NCBI RefSeq assembly: GCF_016405885.1
Contig: NZ_JAEKGC010000005.1
Span: forward strand, 1 to 64,000
Source of the DNA: Arthrobacter sp. MSA 4-2
GTDB taxonomy: Bacteria > Actinomycetota > Actinomycetes > Actinomycetales > Micrococcaceae
DNA length: 64,000 nt
Direction: 5' to 3'
The notes below the pieces were generated by a model that was given only the letters and a program-made list of their open reading frames with translations, did not search any database and had not been told where the DNA came from. Of the stretch, positions 7,973 to 17,409 are shown one piece after another (within the stretch, counting starts at the first letter, position 1; the number at the start of each line of letters is the position of its first letter). A program made the translations under genes and the position numbers.

Positions 7973-8953
7973 ATGGGGTTGAGCAGCCGGGCCCGGGCCC
8001 TGCGACTTGGGGTAGGGCACTTCGGCACCGGGGTGCCGGGGGCGCCCCGCCGGACGGCAGCGGACAACACGGCCTTCACGGCCCGCGGCCGCACGGTGCT
8101 GGTGACCGGGGCCGCCATGGGGATGGGCCGGCTCTATGCCGAACGGGCCGTGCGTGAGGGCGCCGCCGCCGTCGTGCTGTGGGATGTTGACGCGGTGGCC
8201 CTTGCGGCGACGGCCGCTGCGCTGGCCGGATCCGGCACCGCGGTTTCCGCCTACTCCGTGGACATCTCCTCACTGGAACAGGTGCGCGCCGCCGCGGCGG
8301 AGGTCCTCGCCGACGCCGGCGCACCCGACGTTCTGATCAACAACGCCGGCATCGTGACGGGCAGCTACTTCTGGGAGCACCGCCAGGAGGCGGACATCGC
8401 CCGCACCCTCCAGGTCAACGCCCTCGCGCCGATGCACATCACCCGCGAATTCCTGCCGGCCATGATCGAGCGCGGCACCCCGGCGCGGGTCCTCAATGTG
8501 GCCTCCGCCTCGGGAACACTCTCGGTGCCGCGGATGAGCGTCTACACCGCCTCGAAATGGGCGGTGATCGGCTGGAGCGACTCACTGCGCCTCGAACTCC
8601 TCGCGGCCGGGCACTCCGGAATCCGGGTCACCACCCTGATTCCCAGCTACATCCGCACCCCCATGTTCGCCGGGGTGAGCGCCCCACTGCTCACTCCGCT
8701 GCTCGAGCCCGGCGCGGTGGTGGACCGGGCGTGGCAGGCCATGCTCGAGGGCCGTGCCCGCCTCCAGCTGCCGTGGACCGTGGCGCTGGGCAGCGCGCTG
8801 CGCGGGGTGCTGCCCCAGCCCGCGTGGGACCTCGTGGCCGGGCGGCTCTTCGGCGTGTACCGCTCAATGGACACCTTCACCGGACGCCCACAAACCCCAC
8901 CACCCGCCGGGGCTCCCGCCGGAACCTCCGCCGCGGCGGAGGCGTCCCGATGA
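7973..8953 (+). CDS. Short-chain dehydrogenase/reductase
   Basis: 326 residues. Classical SDR motifs are visible: TGAAMGMG cofactor-binding glycine loop, NNAG, and the catalytic Tyr191-x-x-x-Lys195 (YTASK) with a preceding Ser in VASASG. An N-terminal extension of about 35 residues precedes the Rossmann fold, and the C-terminal 40 residues are Pro/Ala-rich. ATG 7973 has AGGAGG upstream at 7957-7962. It overlaps the aldehyde dehydrogenase gene by ATGA. An alcohol/ketone oxidised here and an aldehyde oxidised by the partner is a plausible joint role, for example in fatty alcohol/aldehyde metabolism; this is inferred from the pairing only. Confidence 0.88.
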   Translation: MGLSSRARALRLGVGHFGTGVPGAPRRTAADNTAFTARGRTVLVTGAAMGMGRLYAERAVREGAAAVVLWDVDAVALAATAAALAGSGTAVSAYSVDISSLEQVRAAAAEVLADAGAPDVLINNAGIVTGSYFWEHRQEADIARTLQVNALAPMHITREFLPAMIERGTPARVLNVASASGTLSVPRMSVYTASKWAVIGWSDSLRLELLAAGHSGIRVTTLIPSYIRTPMFAGVSAPLLTPLLEPGAVVDRAWQAMLEGRARLQLPWTVALGSALRGVLPQPAWDLVAGRLFGVYRSMDTFTGRPQTPPPAGAPAGTSAAAEASR

Positions 8954-10338
8954 CCGCCGGGACCGTTCGAGTGACCGCCGGGACCGCCGTCGGGCGGCTG
9001 CGCGGCACCTTCGAGGCGGGCACCACGCGCCCGCTGGTGTGGCGCCGACAGCAGCTGCGCGCCCTGATGCGGATGCTCGCCGAACGGGCCGAGGACTTCA
9101 CCACTGCGCTTGCCGTCGACCTGGGCAAGAGTCCGACCGAAAGCTTCATCTCCGAGCTGGCCGTGGTCCGCGCCGAGGCGAAGCACGCCGTGAGGCACCT
9201 GCCGGCCTGGGCCGCCCCGGTGCGGGTTCCGGTGCCGATCGGGCTGCGTCCGGCCTCCGCCAGCGTGACCGCCCAGCCGCTGGGCGTGGCCCTGATCATC
9301 GCTCCGTGGAACTACCCGGCGCAGCTCGTCCTCGCCCCGCTCGTCGGCGCGCTCGCCGCCGGGAACTGCGCGGTGCTCAAGCCGAGCGAGCTGGCGCCGG
9401 CCACTTCGAAGGTGCTGGCGCGCCTGGTGCCGCAGTACCTCGACCCGGACGCCGTCGCCGTGGTCGAAGGGGGCCCCGAGGTCACAACGGAGCTGCTCGA
9501 GCAGCGGTTTGACGCCATCTTCTTCACCGGGGGAGAGCGGGTGGGGCGGATCGTGGCCGAGGCCGCCGCCCGGAACCTCACCCCGGTGACCCTTGAACTT
9601 GGGGGAAAGTCGCCGGCCGTAGTGATGGACGGCGACCTCGACTCCGCGGCCCGACGGCTGGTCCAGGGGAAGTTCCTCAATGCGGGCCAGACCTGCGTTG
9701 CGCCCGACTATGTCCTGACCACGCCCGCGCTCCAGCCCGGGCTGGTGGAGGCCCTGCGCCGGGCGCTCAAGGAGTTCTACGGCGACGATCCCTCCACCTC
9801 GGCGGACTACGGCCGCATCGTCAACGCCGGGCACTTCGACCGGCTCACCGCGCTCCTGCGGGACGGTACGGTGGCCGCCGGTGGACGGCACGACCGCGCT
9901 ACCCGGTACCTTGAGCCGACCCTGCTGACCGGGGTGTCACCGGAGTCGGCGCTCATGCAGGAGGAGATCTTCGGTCCCCTCCTGCCCGTGCTGACGGTGC
10001 CGGACCTCACCTCCGCCGTCCGGTTCATCACGGCCCGCCCGACGCCGCTGGCGGCGTACCTGTTCAGCAACAGCCCCGAGCGGCGCACCGCCTTCGAGAA
10101 CGCGGTCCGGGCCGGCGGGATCACCCACAACGCCTGCCTGGTGCAGCTCGCCGTGCCGGGGCTGCCCTTCGGCGGCGTGGGTGCCAGCGGCTCCGGCAGC
10201 TACCACGGCCAGCAGGGCTTCGACACCTTCAGCCAGCACCGGCCGGTGTTCACCAAGGACACCCGCCCCGATACGCTCCGGGTCGCGTACCCGCCGTTCG
10301 GCCCGCTGAAGCGCCTGCTGCTGCGCCGGCTGATCTAA
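8950..10338 (+). CDS. Aldehyde dehydrogenase (class 3/fatty-aldehyde type)
   Basis: 462 residues, the shorter class-3 length. Motifs: APWNYPAQ, TGGERVGRIVAEAA (cofactor), LELGGKSP with general base Glu216, and NAGQTCVAPDYV with catalytic nucleophile Cys249. The end (FGPLKRLLLRRLI) is a basic amphipathic tail like that of fatty-aldehyde dehydrogenases, without a clear membrane helix. Oxidises an aldehyde to acid with NAD(P)+. Translationally coupled to the SDR gene by the ATGA at 8950-8953. The operon ends at the inverted repeat at 10375-10419. Confidence 0.92.
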   Translation: MTAGTVRVTAGTAVGRLRGTFEAGTTRPLVWRRQQLRALMRMLAERAEDFTTALAVDLGKSPTESFISELAVVRAEAKHAVRHLPAWAAPVRVPVPIGLRPASASVTAQPLGVALIIAPWNYPAQLVLAPLVGALAAGNCAVLKPSELAPATSKVLARLVPQYLDPDAVAVVEGGPEVTTELLEQRFDAIFFTGGERVGRIVAEAAARNLTPVTLELGGKSPAVVMDGDLDSAARRLVQGKFLNAGQTCVAPDYVLTTPALQPGLVEALRRALKEFYGDDPSTSADYGRIVNAGHFDRLTALLRDGTVAAGGRHDRATRYLEPTLLTGVSPESALMQEEIFGPLLPVLTVPDLTSAVRFITARPTPLAAYLFSNSPERRTAFENAVRAGGITHNACLVQLAVPGLPFGGVGASGSGSYHGQQGFDTFSQHRPVFTKDTRPDTLRVAYPPFGPLKRLLLRRLI

Positions 10339-10374
10339 CGCGGCAGGTGCACGCCGGGAGACCACCCGTGAGTG

Positions 10375-10419
10375 TGCAGCTCACCACCCTTTGAGGTCCG
10401 GAAAGCGTGGTGAGCTGCA
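10375..10419. terminator. Perfect 13-bp inverted repeat between convergent genes
   Basis: Arms TGCAGCTCACCAC (10375-10387) and GTGGTGAGCTGCA (10407-10419), 19-nt spacer, followed by TTT. It sits between the aldehyde dehydrogenase and convergent pgm genes, so a shared transcription terminator is likely. The long loop also allows a dispersed intergenic repeat element. Confidence 0.55.
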
Positions 10420-10435
10420 GTTTCGCCGGAGTAGG

Positions 10436-12070
10436 TCAGGCGCCGATGACGCCGTCGACGAGCGCCTTGGCCTCCGCCTGCACCTGCGACAGGTGCTCCT
10501 CGCCGCGGAAGGACTCGGCGTAGATCTTATAGACGTCCTCGGTTCCCGACGGGCGGGCCGCGAACCAGGCGTTTTCGGTGGTGACCTTCAGCCCTCCCAC
10601 CGGCGCGCCGTTGCCGGGGGCCTCGGTGAGCCGTGCGGTGATGTCCTCACCGGCGAGGGTCGTGGCCGTGACGTCCGACGGCGAGAGCTTGCCCAGCGCC
10701 GCCTTCTGCTCGCGGCTCGCGGCGGCGTCGATGCGCGCGTAGACCGGCGCACCGAACCGCTCGGTGAGCGCGGCGTAGTGCTGGGAGGGACTCTTCCCGG
10801 ACACGGCGGTGATCTCTGAGGCAAGAAGGGCCAGCAGGATTCCGTCCTTGTCGGTGCTCCAGGGCCCGCCGTCCTGCCGCAGGAAGGAGGCACCGGCCGA
10901 TTCCTCGCCGCCGAAGGCGACCTCGCCCGTCAGCAGCCCCGGAACGAACCACTTGAAGCCGACCGGCACCTCGACGAGCACCCGGCCGAGGTCGGCGGCC
11001 ACCCGGTCGATGATAGAGGAGGACACGAGCGTCTTGCCGATGACAGCATCGCTGCGCCATGAGGGCCTGTTGCGGTAGAGGTAGTCAATTGCCACCGCGA
11101 GGTAGTGGTTGGGGTTCATCAGGCCCCCGTCGGGGGTGACGATGCCGTGACGGTCGGCGTCGGCGTCGTTGCCCGTGGCGATGTCGAACTCGGAGGCCCG
11201 GGCGATGAGGGAGGCCATCGCGTAGGGGGAGGAGCAGTCCATCCGGATCTTTTCGTCCCAGTCGAGCGTCATGAACCCGAACTGCGGGTCGACCGCCGGG
11301 TTGACCACCGTGAGGTTCAGGTTGTGGTTCTCGGCGATGGCACCCCAGTAGTCGACCGAGGCCCCGCCCATGGGGTCGGCACCGATCGACAGGCCCGAGG
11401 CCCGGATCGCGTCGAGGTTCAGCACCGCCGGCAGGTCCTCGACGTAGTGCTGGAGGAAGTCGTAGGTGCCGATGCCCTCGGCCTTCTGGGCCTGCGCGGC
11501 GGGAACCCGTCGGACCTCGCGCAGCCCCCCTTCCATCAGCTCGTTGGCGCGGGCCGCGATCCAGTTGGTGGCATCGGAATCCGCCGGCCCGCCGTGCGGC
11601 GGGTTGTACTTGAAGCCGCCGTCGGCCGGCGGATTGTGCGAGGGGGTGATGACGATGCCGTCGGCCTTGTCGGTGCGCGTGGCGTTGTACACGAGGATGG
11701 CGTGGGACACGGCCGGGGTGGGCGTGAAGGCGCCGCGGGCGTCGATCCTCACCGTGACGCCATTGGCGGCGAGCACCTCGAGGGCAGTGTTCTGCGCCGG
11801 CTCGGACAGCGCGTGCGTGTCCTTGCCCATGAAGAGGGGGCCGGTCACCCCTTCGCGGTCCCGGTATTCGACGATCGCCTGCGTGATCGCCGCGATGTGC
11901 GCCTCGTTGAACGAGGCCTTCAACGACGAGCCGCGGTGGCCCGAGGTGCCGAAGGCGACGCGCTGCGCCGGATCGGACGGGTCCGGAACGACGTCGAAAT
12001 ACGCGTCAAGCAGGGCCGTGACATCAACAAGGTCGCTGGGTAGGGCAACAGTGCCCGCTCGGTTAGCCAT
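10436..12070 (-). CDS. pgm: Phosphoglucomutase, alpha-D-glucose type
   Basis: 544 residues, full length. Motifs: FGTSGHRG near the N-terminus; [24 protein letters not shown] holding the phosphoserine loop (Ser in TPSHNP); the metal-binding DADADRHG; the sugar-binding GGEESAG; and the C-terminal phosphate-binding [12 protein letters not shown]. Interconverts glucose 1-phosphate and glucose 6-phosphate, linking glycogen, trehalose and nucleotide-sugar pools to glycolysis. ATG 12070 begins directly with family-like sequence. Monocistronic. Confidence 0.97.
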   Translation of the reverse strand: MANRAGTVALPSDLVDVTALLDAYFDVVPDPSDPAQRVAFGTSGHRGSSLKASFNEAHIAAITQAIVEYRDREGVTGPLFMGKDTHALSEPAQNTALEVLAANGVTVRIDARGAFTPTPAVSHAILVYNATRTDKADGIVITPSHNPPADGGFKYNPPHGGPADSDATNWIAARANELMEGGLREVRRVPAAQAQKAEGIGTYDFLQHYVEDLPAVLNLDAIRASGLSIGADPMGGASVDYWGAIAENHNLNLTVVNPAVDPQFGFMTLDWDEKIRMDCSSPYAMASLIARASEFDIATGNDADADRHGIVTPDGGLMNPNHYLAVAIDYLYRNRPSWRSDAVIGKTLVSSSIIDRVAADLGRVLVEVPVGFKWFVPGLLTGEVAFGGEESAGASFLRQDGGPWSTDKDGILLALLASEITAVSGKSPSQHYAALTERFGAPVYARIDAAASREQKAALGKLSPSDVTATTLAGEDITARLTEAPGNGAPVGGLKVTTENAWFAARPSGTEDVYKIYAESFRGEEHLSQVQAEAKALVDGVIGA

Positions 12071-12268
12071 GGCAACAGCATGTCAAAGAACTGCGCCAAA
12101 TACAGCCGCCGGTTTCATCCGCACACCGGCCGGCGCCGCGGCGGGGCCGAGGCTGCGCCGTTTGCCCGTCCGGCACGGATTCCATTGCGTCGGCGCACCA
12201 GGGCGGGGACCATTAGGAGATCCGGGGTCCGGACACCCGAACCCTCCCGCACGATCCAAGGTGGAACC

Positions 12269-12820
12269 ATGGCCGACGACGGCCCCCAGCAGCGCCCCCC
12301 ATTCAGCGATCCCCACGATCCGCGCTGGTATTCCGATCCCGGCATGCGGGGCCCCGGGGCTTCCGGCGCGGCCGGACCGGCCGGGGAGGGGCCGTCGGGA
12401 GCGCATGCCGCGGGGACGGATCCGCACGGAACGCGCCCGTACCCGTTCGGCGGAGCGGATCCCGGCCGCGGCTTCCCGCACGGCGGGCAGGAGTTCGGGT
12501 CGACGTCCTACCGGCAACCGGAGACCCTTCCGTATGGCTCCTATCCGGCTCCCTACGGCGCGGAACCCCGGGGAATGAGCATCGCCGCACTGATCCTCGG
12601 CGCGGCGGCCGTGTTCACCGGCGGCCTGCTGCTCCTGCCGCAGATCCTCGCGGTGGTGTTCGGCCATCTCGCCCTGCGCCGTGAGCCGGCCGGCAGGCCG
12701 CTGGCCCTGACCGGGCTCATCATGGGGTACGTCATGCTGCTGGTAGGGCTGCTGCTCCTCGTCGGCTTCATCCTGCTCGTGGTCCTGGGGGCGGCCGCCT
12801 CGGTGACGACGGGGCCTTGA
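12269..12820 (+). CDS. DUF4190-type membrane protein with disordered N-terminus
   Basis: 183 residues. Residues 1-100 are a Pro/Gly/Ser-rich cytosolic segment (repeated DPHDPRWYSDPG and PYGSYPAPYG-like pieces). Then come two hydrophobic segments joined by GHLALRREPAGRPLALTGLIMGY, the hallmark of DUF4190 proteins. Function of the family is unknown; many occur in actinobacteria as small membrane proteins. ATG 12269 has AAGGTGG about 5 nt upstream. Monocistronic, divergent from pgm. Confidence 0.8.
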   Translation: MADDGPQQRPPFSDPHDPRWYSDPGMRGPGASGAAGPAGEGPSGAHAAGTDPHGTRPYPFGGADPGRGFPHGGQEFGSTSYRQPETLPYGSYPAPYGAEPRGMSIAALILGAAAVFTGGLLLLPQILAVVFGHLALRREPAGRPLALTGLIMGYVMLLVGLLLLVGFILLVVLGAAASVTTGP

Positions 12821-12891
12821 GGTCGGGTGGATCATAAGTAAGCTGAGAAAAAGGACCCGGACCGGGCCTTCCGCCTCCGAAAGGCTGAACG

Positions 12892-13059
12892 ATGACTGAC
12901 AATACGAACTCCACCCCTGAAGGCGACCCCGACGAGGAGGGCGCCGAAAAGGCCGGCGGCACCGAGAACCTTGACGCCGGAGGCTACGGCGGCCCCGACC
13001 CCGAGGTCGAAATCGCTCCCGGATTCGACGGCGGCAAGGGCCCCGACGGGCAGGAGTAG
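12892..13059 (+). CDS. Small acidic Gly-rich protein, 55 residues
   Basis: A short frame with ATG 12892, a GAAAGG-like ribosome site about 8 nt upstream, and stop at 13057-13059. The product is very acidic and glycine/proline-rich (GGTENLDAGGYGGPDPEVEIAP) with no hydrophobic core, so probably disordered. Similar in style to the small hydrophilic protein at 17017, and both start MTD. No function can be assigned. The frame's strong third-position G/C use supports coding. It converges on the amidase gene. Confidence 0.55.
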   Translation: MTDNTNSTPEGDPDEEGAEKAGGTENLDAGGYGGPDPEVEIAPGFDGGKGPDGQE

Positions 13060-13079
13060 CACCGCCGGAACTCCCGGCG

Positions 13080-14465
13080 CTAGAAGGCCTCGAGCTGGGC
13101 GCATACCGCCAGGAGGTCGGCCTCCGCGCTGGGCCTGCCGATGAGCTGGATGGCCATCGACAGCCCTTCGGCGGTGGTCAGGGTAGGAACCACCAGGGCA
13201 GGAAGCCCGCACACGTTCACCATCGAGGTGAAGGGCGAATACCGGCATTGCCGCTCGTAGTCGGTGTCGGCGTCGGCGTCGGTGTACCAGCCGATCGGGC
13301 GCGGAGTCATGCCCAGCGCCGGGGTGAGGATCATGTCATAGTCCGCGTACTGGCGGATGGTGTCGTACTCGAACTGCCGCAGGATCCCGATCGCTTCGGT
13401 GAGTTCCGTCGCCGGACGGGTTCGAGCGCGCTGGCGCAGTGTCCCCGCCAGCGGGGTCAGCTTCGCCTCATCCTCCTCGGCAATCGGGGCGATGGCCAGG
13501 GCTGCCGTCCAGACGGTCTGGAAGGCCGCGTGGTAGCGGGGGTCGTAGGTCAGGGGCGCCTCGACGACGTCGTGCCCGGCCGCGCCCAGGGCGCGGATGC
13601 CGGCCTCGAGGGCGTCGCGGGCCGGGGCGTCGAGGGTGATGGGAAATGCGCTTTCGAACGGCGAGACCGTGCTGACGCCGATCCGGAAGCGGCCTTCGGC
13701 GCGCTGGGCCGCGGAGAGGAACGAGCCCGCAGGGGCGGCGGCCGCGGTGGAGCGGTAGCCGGGCTCGGCCACCAGCGCGTCAAGGAGGAGTGCGGCGTCG
13801 GCGGCATTGCGTGCCAGCGGCCCGGCCACCACGAACTGTCCCAGGTCGGCCTGCCCGGATCCGGAGGGCACCCGGCCCCGGTTGGGTTTGAGTCCCACCA
13901 GTCCGGTGGCGGCGGCCGGGATCCGCACCGACCCACCGCCGTCGGTCCCGGGAGCGAAGGGGATCAGCCCGGCCGCCACGGCGGCGGCGCTGCCGCCGGA
14001 GGATCCGCCCGGGCTCAGCTCCGGGTGAAGGGGATTGCGGGCGGGCGGCCCGATGAGATTCTCGCTGTAGGCGCTCAGCCCGAACTCCGGGACCTGCGTC
14101 TTCCCGAGGCTGATCGCCCCGGCGGCCCGCAGGACCGCCACCAGCGGAGAGTCCTCCTCCGCCACGGCCGCCGGGAGGGCCGCCGTTCCGTAGGTGGTGG
14201 GGACACCGGCCACCTCGGTCAGGTCCTTGTGTGCCAGCGGTAGCCCATGGAGCACCGGCAGCGGGCCGCCGGCGGCCCGGCGCGCGTCGGCGGCATCGGC
14301 CTCCCGGAGGGCCTGTCCGGCGGTGACGGTGAGGAAGGCGCCGAGGGCGGGGTTCCTCTCCTCGATCCGCTGCAGGTAGTGCTCGGTCAGCTCCCTGGCC
14401 CCCACCTCGCCGCTGGCCAGGGCATCGCGCAGGGTGAGGGCCGACAGGCTGGATAACTCGCTCAT
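13080..14465 (-). CDS. Amidase (amidase-signature family)
   Basis: 461 residues. The amidase-signature Ser-cisSer-Lys triad is visible: Lys in [13 protein letters not shown] and the Gly/Ser-rich [15 protein letters not shown] with [22 protein letters not shown]. Full family length. These enzymes hydrolyse amides; relatives include indoleacetamide hydrolase, AtzE and GatA. No gatB or gatC is nearby, so it is not the Glu-tRNA amidotransferase. ATG 14465 starts [16 protein letters not shown], a typical family N-terminus. Monocistronic and divergent from the rhodanese gene. Confidence 0.9.
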   Translation of the reverse strand: MSELSSLSALTLRDALASGEVGARELTEHYLQRIEERNPALGAFLTVTAGQALREADAADARRAAGGPLPVLHGLPLAHKDLTEVAGVPTTYGTAALPAAVAEEDSPLVAVLRAAGAISLGKTQVPEFGLSAYSENLIGPPARNPLHPELSPGGSSGGSAAAVAAGLIPFAPGTDGGGSVRIPAAATGLVGLKPNRGRVPSGSGQADLGQFVVAGPLARNAADAALLLDALVAEPGYRSTAAAAPAGSFLSAAQRAEGRFRIGVSTVSPFESAFPITLDAPARDALEAGIRALGAAGHDVVEAPLTYDPRYHAAFQTVWTAALAIAPIAEEDEAKLTPLAGTLRQRARTRPATELTEAIGILRQFEYDTIRQYADYDMILTPALGMTPRPIGWYTDADADTDYERQCRYSPFTSMVNVCGLPALVVPTLTTAEGLSMAIQLIGRPSAEADLLAVCAQLEAF

Positions 14466-14608
14466 ACACCGCTTCCGTTGGAAGGACCGTCCCGGGGATT
14501 CGTCCGGGCGGCACCCGGGCCCGCTCCCACTATAGGCTTGGAGCACCGCCGGAACGCGGCGGGCCCGGGCCCCGGTACACAGGCGCCCGGCAGCGAAGGG
14601 AAGTGCAC

Positions 14609-14935
14609 GTGAGCGAACTTGAGAATGTTTCAGTGGAGTCCCTTGCCCCGGACGCCCGGATCCTCGATGTACGCGAGGACTACGAGTGGGAGGCGGGCCA
14701 CGTCGAAGGTGCCCTCCACATCCCGCTCGATGAGCTTCCCGCGCGGCTGGACGACCTCGATCCGGACGAGGACCTCCACGTGATCTGCAGGACCGGCGGC
14801 CGCTCCCACCGGGCCGCCACCTGGCTTGTGGCCAACGGCTACTCCGCGGTCAATGTCACCGGCGGAATGGGAGCTTGGCTCGAGGCCGGCAAACCCATGG
14901 TTGCCGAGTCGGGCAGCGGACCGACGGTCCTGTGA
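14609..14935 (+). CDS. Single-domain rhodanese-like protein
   Basis: 108 residues, one rhodanese domain: ARILDVREDYEWEAGHVEGALHIPLDEL at the start and the active-site loop VICRTGGRSHRAA with the persulfide-forming Cys. The six-residue loop after Cys fits sulfurtransferases rather than phosphatases. GTG 14609 is preferred because GAAGGGAA lies about 6 nt upstream; GTG 14603 abuts it. Carries sulfur as a persulfide; acceptor unknown. Overlaps pheA by GTGA, so the two are co-translated though not obviously related in pathway. Confidence 0.9.
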   Translation: MSELENVSVESLAPDARILDVREDYEWEAGHVEGALHIPLDELPARLDDLDPDEDLHVICRTGGRSHRAATWLVANGYSAVNVTGGMGAWLEAGKPMVAESGSGPTVL

Positions 14936-15888
14936 GCAATCGAGCGGGGCAGGCCCCGGCGTCCCTGGCCTTCGCCTCGTACGCCTACCTCGGGCCGGAG
15001 GGTACCTTCACGGAGGCGGCCCTGCTCCAGGTCCCGGGAGCGGCGGAGGCCCGCCGCCTGCCGGTGGCGACGGTGGGCGCCGCGCTCGCCGAGGTCCGGT
15101 CCGGCGCAGTTGATGCCGCCATGGTGCCGATCGAGAACTCGGTCGAGGGCGGGGTGAGTGCCACCCTCGACGCCGTCGCGGTCGGCGAGCCTCTGCGGAT
15201 CGTGAGGGAGGAACTCGTCGCGATCACGTTCGTCCTCGCGGCCCGGCCCGGCGTCCAGCCCGGCGACGTCCGCCGGATCTCAACCCACGGCCATGCCTGG
15301 GCCCAGTGCCGCGGCTGGGTGGACGCTAATATTCCGAATGCGGAATACCTTCCGGCCTCCTCGACGGCGGCCGCGGCGCACGGCCTCGCGCAGGGCGGCT
15401 ATGACGCGGCCATCTGCTCACCCCTGCTCGCCGAACGCCTCGGCCTGGCGGTGCTGGCTTCGGACATCGGAGACGTCTCCGACGCGGTGACCCGCTTCAT
15501 CCTCGTCACCCAGCCCACGGTGCTGCCCCCGCCCACCGGCGCCGACAAGACCTCCCTGGTGATCCCCCTCCCCGAGGACCACCCCGGGGCGCTGATGGAG
15601 ATCCTTGACCAGTTCGCCGCGCGCGGGGTCAACCTCAGCCGGATCGAGTCCCGGCCCACCGGACAGTTCCTCGGCGACTACTTCTTCAGCATCGACGCCG
15701 ACGGCCACCTCGCCGACGCACGGGTCGCGGACGCCCTCAAGGGCCTTCACCGCATCAGCCCCAACCTGCGCTTCCTCGGCTCCTATGCCCGTGCCGACAA
15801 GCGTCCCTCGACGATCGCGCCGCGGACCTCCGACGACGCATTCGATGCCGCCGAGTCCTGGGTGGCAGGGCTGCAGGGCGGATCCTGA
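14932..15888 (+). CDS. pheA: Prephenate dehydratase
   Basis: 318 residues: dehydratase domain (residues about 15-200, beginning YLGPEGTFTEAAL and including PIENSVEGGVSATLDAV and the TRF motif in DAVTRFILV) followed by an ACT regulatory domain (SLVIPLPEDHPGALMEIL...NLSRIESRPTG) with the ESRP phenylalanine-binding motif. Converts prephenate to phenylpyruvate in phenylalanine synthesis; feedback inhibition through ACT is expected. No chorismate mutase domain. The GTG start overlaps the rhodanese stop. Confidence 0.96.
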   Translation: MSNRAGQAPASLAFASYAYLGPEGTFTEAALLQVPGAAEARRLPVATVGAALAEVRSGAVDAAMVPIENSVEGGVSATLDAVAVGEPLRIVREELVAITFVLAARPGVQPGDVRRISTHGHAWAQCRGWVDANIPNAEYLPASSTAAAAHGLAQGGYDAAICSPLLAERLGLAVLASDIGDVSDAVTRFILVTQPTVLPPPTGADKTSLVIPLPEDHPGALMEILDQFAARGVNLSRIESRPTGQFLGDYFFSIDADGHLADARVADALKGLHRISPNLRFLGSYARADKRPSTIAPRTSDDAFDAAESWVAGLQGGS

Positions 15889-15957
15889 CGCGCGGATCGA
15901 AAGAACAGTAGGCTTACCAATCTCAGGGTCTTCCGTTCGTCGAAGGTTGGTAGCCGC

Positions 15958-16932
15958 ATGGCACGACTGCGCCGCAGCAATTCGAACAGGCCGGGCATCA
16001 CCCGGCGCCGCTCCGGGAAGGGGTTCAGCTACCGCACACCCGACGGCGCCCTGCTGGCCGACAAGGCCGAACTGCAGCGGGTGCGGGAACTCGTTATCCC
16101 GCCGGCGTGGAAGGACGTCTGGATCGCGCCCTACCCGAACGGCCACGTCCAGGCCCTGGGCACCGACGAGGCCGGGCGCCGCCAGTACATCTACCACCCG
16201 GCCTGGCGGGAGCAGAAGGACCGCGAGAAGTTCGACCGATCCCTTGAGTTCGGGGCCCGGCTCACCAGCGCCCGCCGCGTCATCACCCAGCACCTGCGCA
16301 GCAACGGGATGACCCGGGAGCGGGCCTTCGCCGCGGCACTGCGCATTGTCGACGCCGGCGCCCTGAGGATCGGATCCGCCCAGTACGCCGAGGAGAACGG
16401 TTCCTTCGGGGTCACCACCCTGCGCGTCGAACACGTCACCATCGAGGGCGCGGCCATCACCTTCCGCTTCCCGGGCAAGAGCGGGCAGCAGTGGGACACC
16501 ACACTCGAAGATGAGGACCTCGCCGCCGCCCTTCGCCCGATGCTGCGCCGGGAGGAGGCGGACACGGTGCTCGCGTACCGGTCGGCCGACGAGAGGTGGC
16601 ATTCGATCGACGGCTCGCAGCTCAATGAATTCCTGCGGCAGGTCACCGGGGGACCCTTCACGGCCAAGGACTTCCGCACCTGGCAGGCCACCGTGGTCGC
16701 CGCCATGGAACTCGCCCGGCAGGACCTGCTCTCAACGAGCAGGACGGCGCGGCAGAAGGCGGTCACCGCAACGATGCGCGCCGTCGCGGACCACCTCGGC
16801 AATACCCCGGCGGTGGCGCGGAGCTCCTACGTCGATCCGCGGCTCGTCGACCGGTTCATGAGCGGCGAGGTCATCCCGGTGGCCGGCTTTGCGGCCTCGG
16901 AGCGGGCGGTGCGTGAACTGCTGGGGGGCTGA
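15958..16932 (+). CDS. Type IB DNA topoisomerase (bacterial/poxvirus type)
   Basis: 324 residues, the size of bacterial TopIB. N-terminal domain: ITRRRSGKGFSYRTPDGALLADKAELQRVRELVIPPAWKDVWIAPYPNGHVQALGTDEAGRRQY, nearly diagnostic for the family. Catalytic domain: RIVDAGALRIGSAQYAEENGSFGVTTL, KDFRTWQATV, and the nucleophile Tyr291 in SSYVDPR. Relaxes supercoils by forming a 3'-phosphotyrosine. Widespread but not essential in actinobacteria. Monocistronic. Confidence 0.94.
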   Translation: MARLRRSNSNRPGITRRRSGKGFSYRTPDGALLADKAELQRVRELVIPPAWKDVWIAPYPNGHVQALGTDEAGRRQYIYHPAWREQKDREKFDRSLEFGARLTSARRVITQHLRSNGMTRERAFAAALRIVDAGALRIGSAQYAEENGSFGVTTLRVEHVTIEGAAITFRFPGKSGQQWDTTLEDEDLAAALRPMLRREEADTVLAYRSADERWHSIDGSQLNEFLRQVTGGPFTAKDFRTWQATVVAAMELARQDLLSTSRTARQKAVTATMRAVADHLGNTPAVARSSYVDPRLVDRFMSGEVIPVAGFAASERAVRELLGG

Positions 16933-16956
16933 GGCGGCTTTCACCGCGGCCCTTTC

Positions 16957-16970
16957 GTAAGTACGCTTAC
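16957..16970. promoter_or_regulatory. Inverted repeat GTAAG-TACG-CTTAC upstream of small-protein gene
   Basis: Five-base arms around TACG, about 47 nt before the ATG at 17017. A closely similar element (GTAAG-AGTG-CTTAG) lies upstream of the csbD-like gene at 41375-41388. It may be an operator or a promoter -10 region (TACAGT overlaps its right side). Confidence 0.4.
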
Positions 16971-17016
16971 AGTGGGCGTCCCGTCAGGGGCGGCACCTTC
17001 AACGAGAGGCAGCATC

Positions 17017-17361
17017 ATGACTGACAGCGCGAGCGAAGGACGCATCGTCAATCCTGCGGGCGAGGACGAGTCCGGTTCGGATCCCAACCGCCGCGGAGAC
17101 GTTGGCGATCAGGGCAACGATCTCCGGTTCGCCGAGGAGCAGCAGCTGATCAACCAGCAGTCCGAGCGGCACGGGGCCGCCGCGGGCGGCACCTCCACTG
17201 AGACCGAGGGCAGCTACACCAGCACCGAGCCCGCGGATACCGGGGGCGGCTACACCGGGGCGCAGAAGCCGGAGCAGGAGGGCGAATATCCCGAGAAGGA
17301 CCGGGATCGGCTGAACAGCCCCGATGACGAGGGCGAGTACACGGACCGCGACCGGAGCTGA
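17017..17361 (+). CDS. Small hydrophilic, probably disordered protein
   Basis: 114 residues, almost no hydrophobic residues and rich in Glu, Asp, Ser, Thr, Gly and Gln. Contains spaced Tyr motifs (EGSYTSTEP, GGGYTGAQKPEQEGEYPEKDRDR, DEGEYTDRDR) that look like a loose repeat. No domain recognised. ATG 17017 follows GAGAGGCAGC. The composition resembles actinobacterial desiccation/general-stress proteins, and the upstream element shared with the CsbD-like gene agrees with stress control; both points are inference. Converges on the diacylglycerol-kinase-like gene. Confidence 0.65.
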   Translation: MTDSASEGRIVNPAGEDESGSDPNRRGDVGDQGNDLRFAEEQQLINQQSERHGAAAGGTSTETEGSYTSTEPADTGGGYTGAQKPEQEGEYPEKDRDRLNSPDDEGEYTDRDRS

Positions 17362-17409
17362 CCCTGCAGGACCCCGCCCGTGCCGCAGCCCGCACCGGCC
17401 CGGGAGGGG

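Noticed and set aside
6284..8953. Very long open frame (889 codons) on the plus strand
   Set aside because: Its first two thirds run antisense to the acyl-CoA dehydrogenase and UraA permease genes and have no protein-like composition; only the last 326 codons from ATG 7973 are a real gene (SDR).
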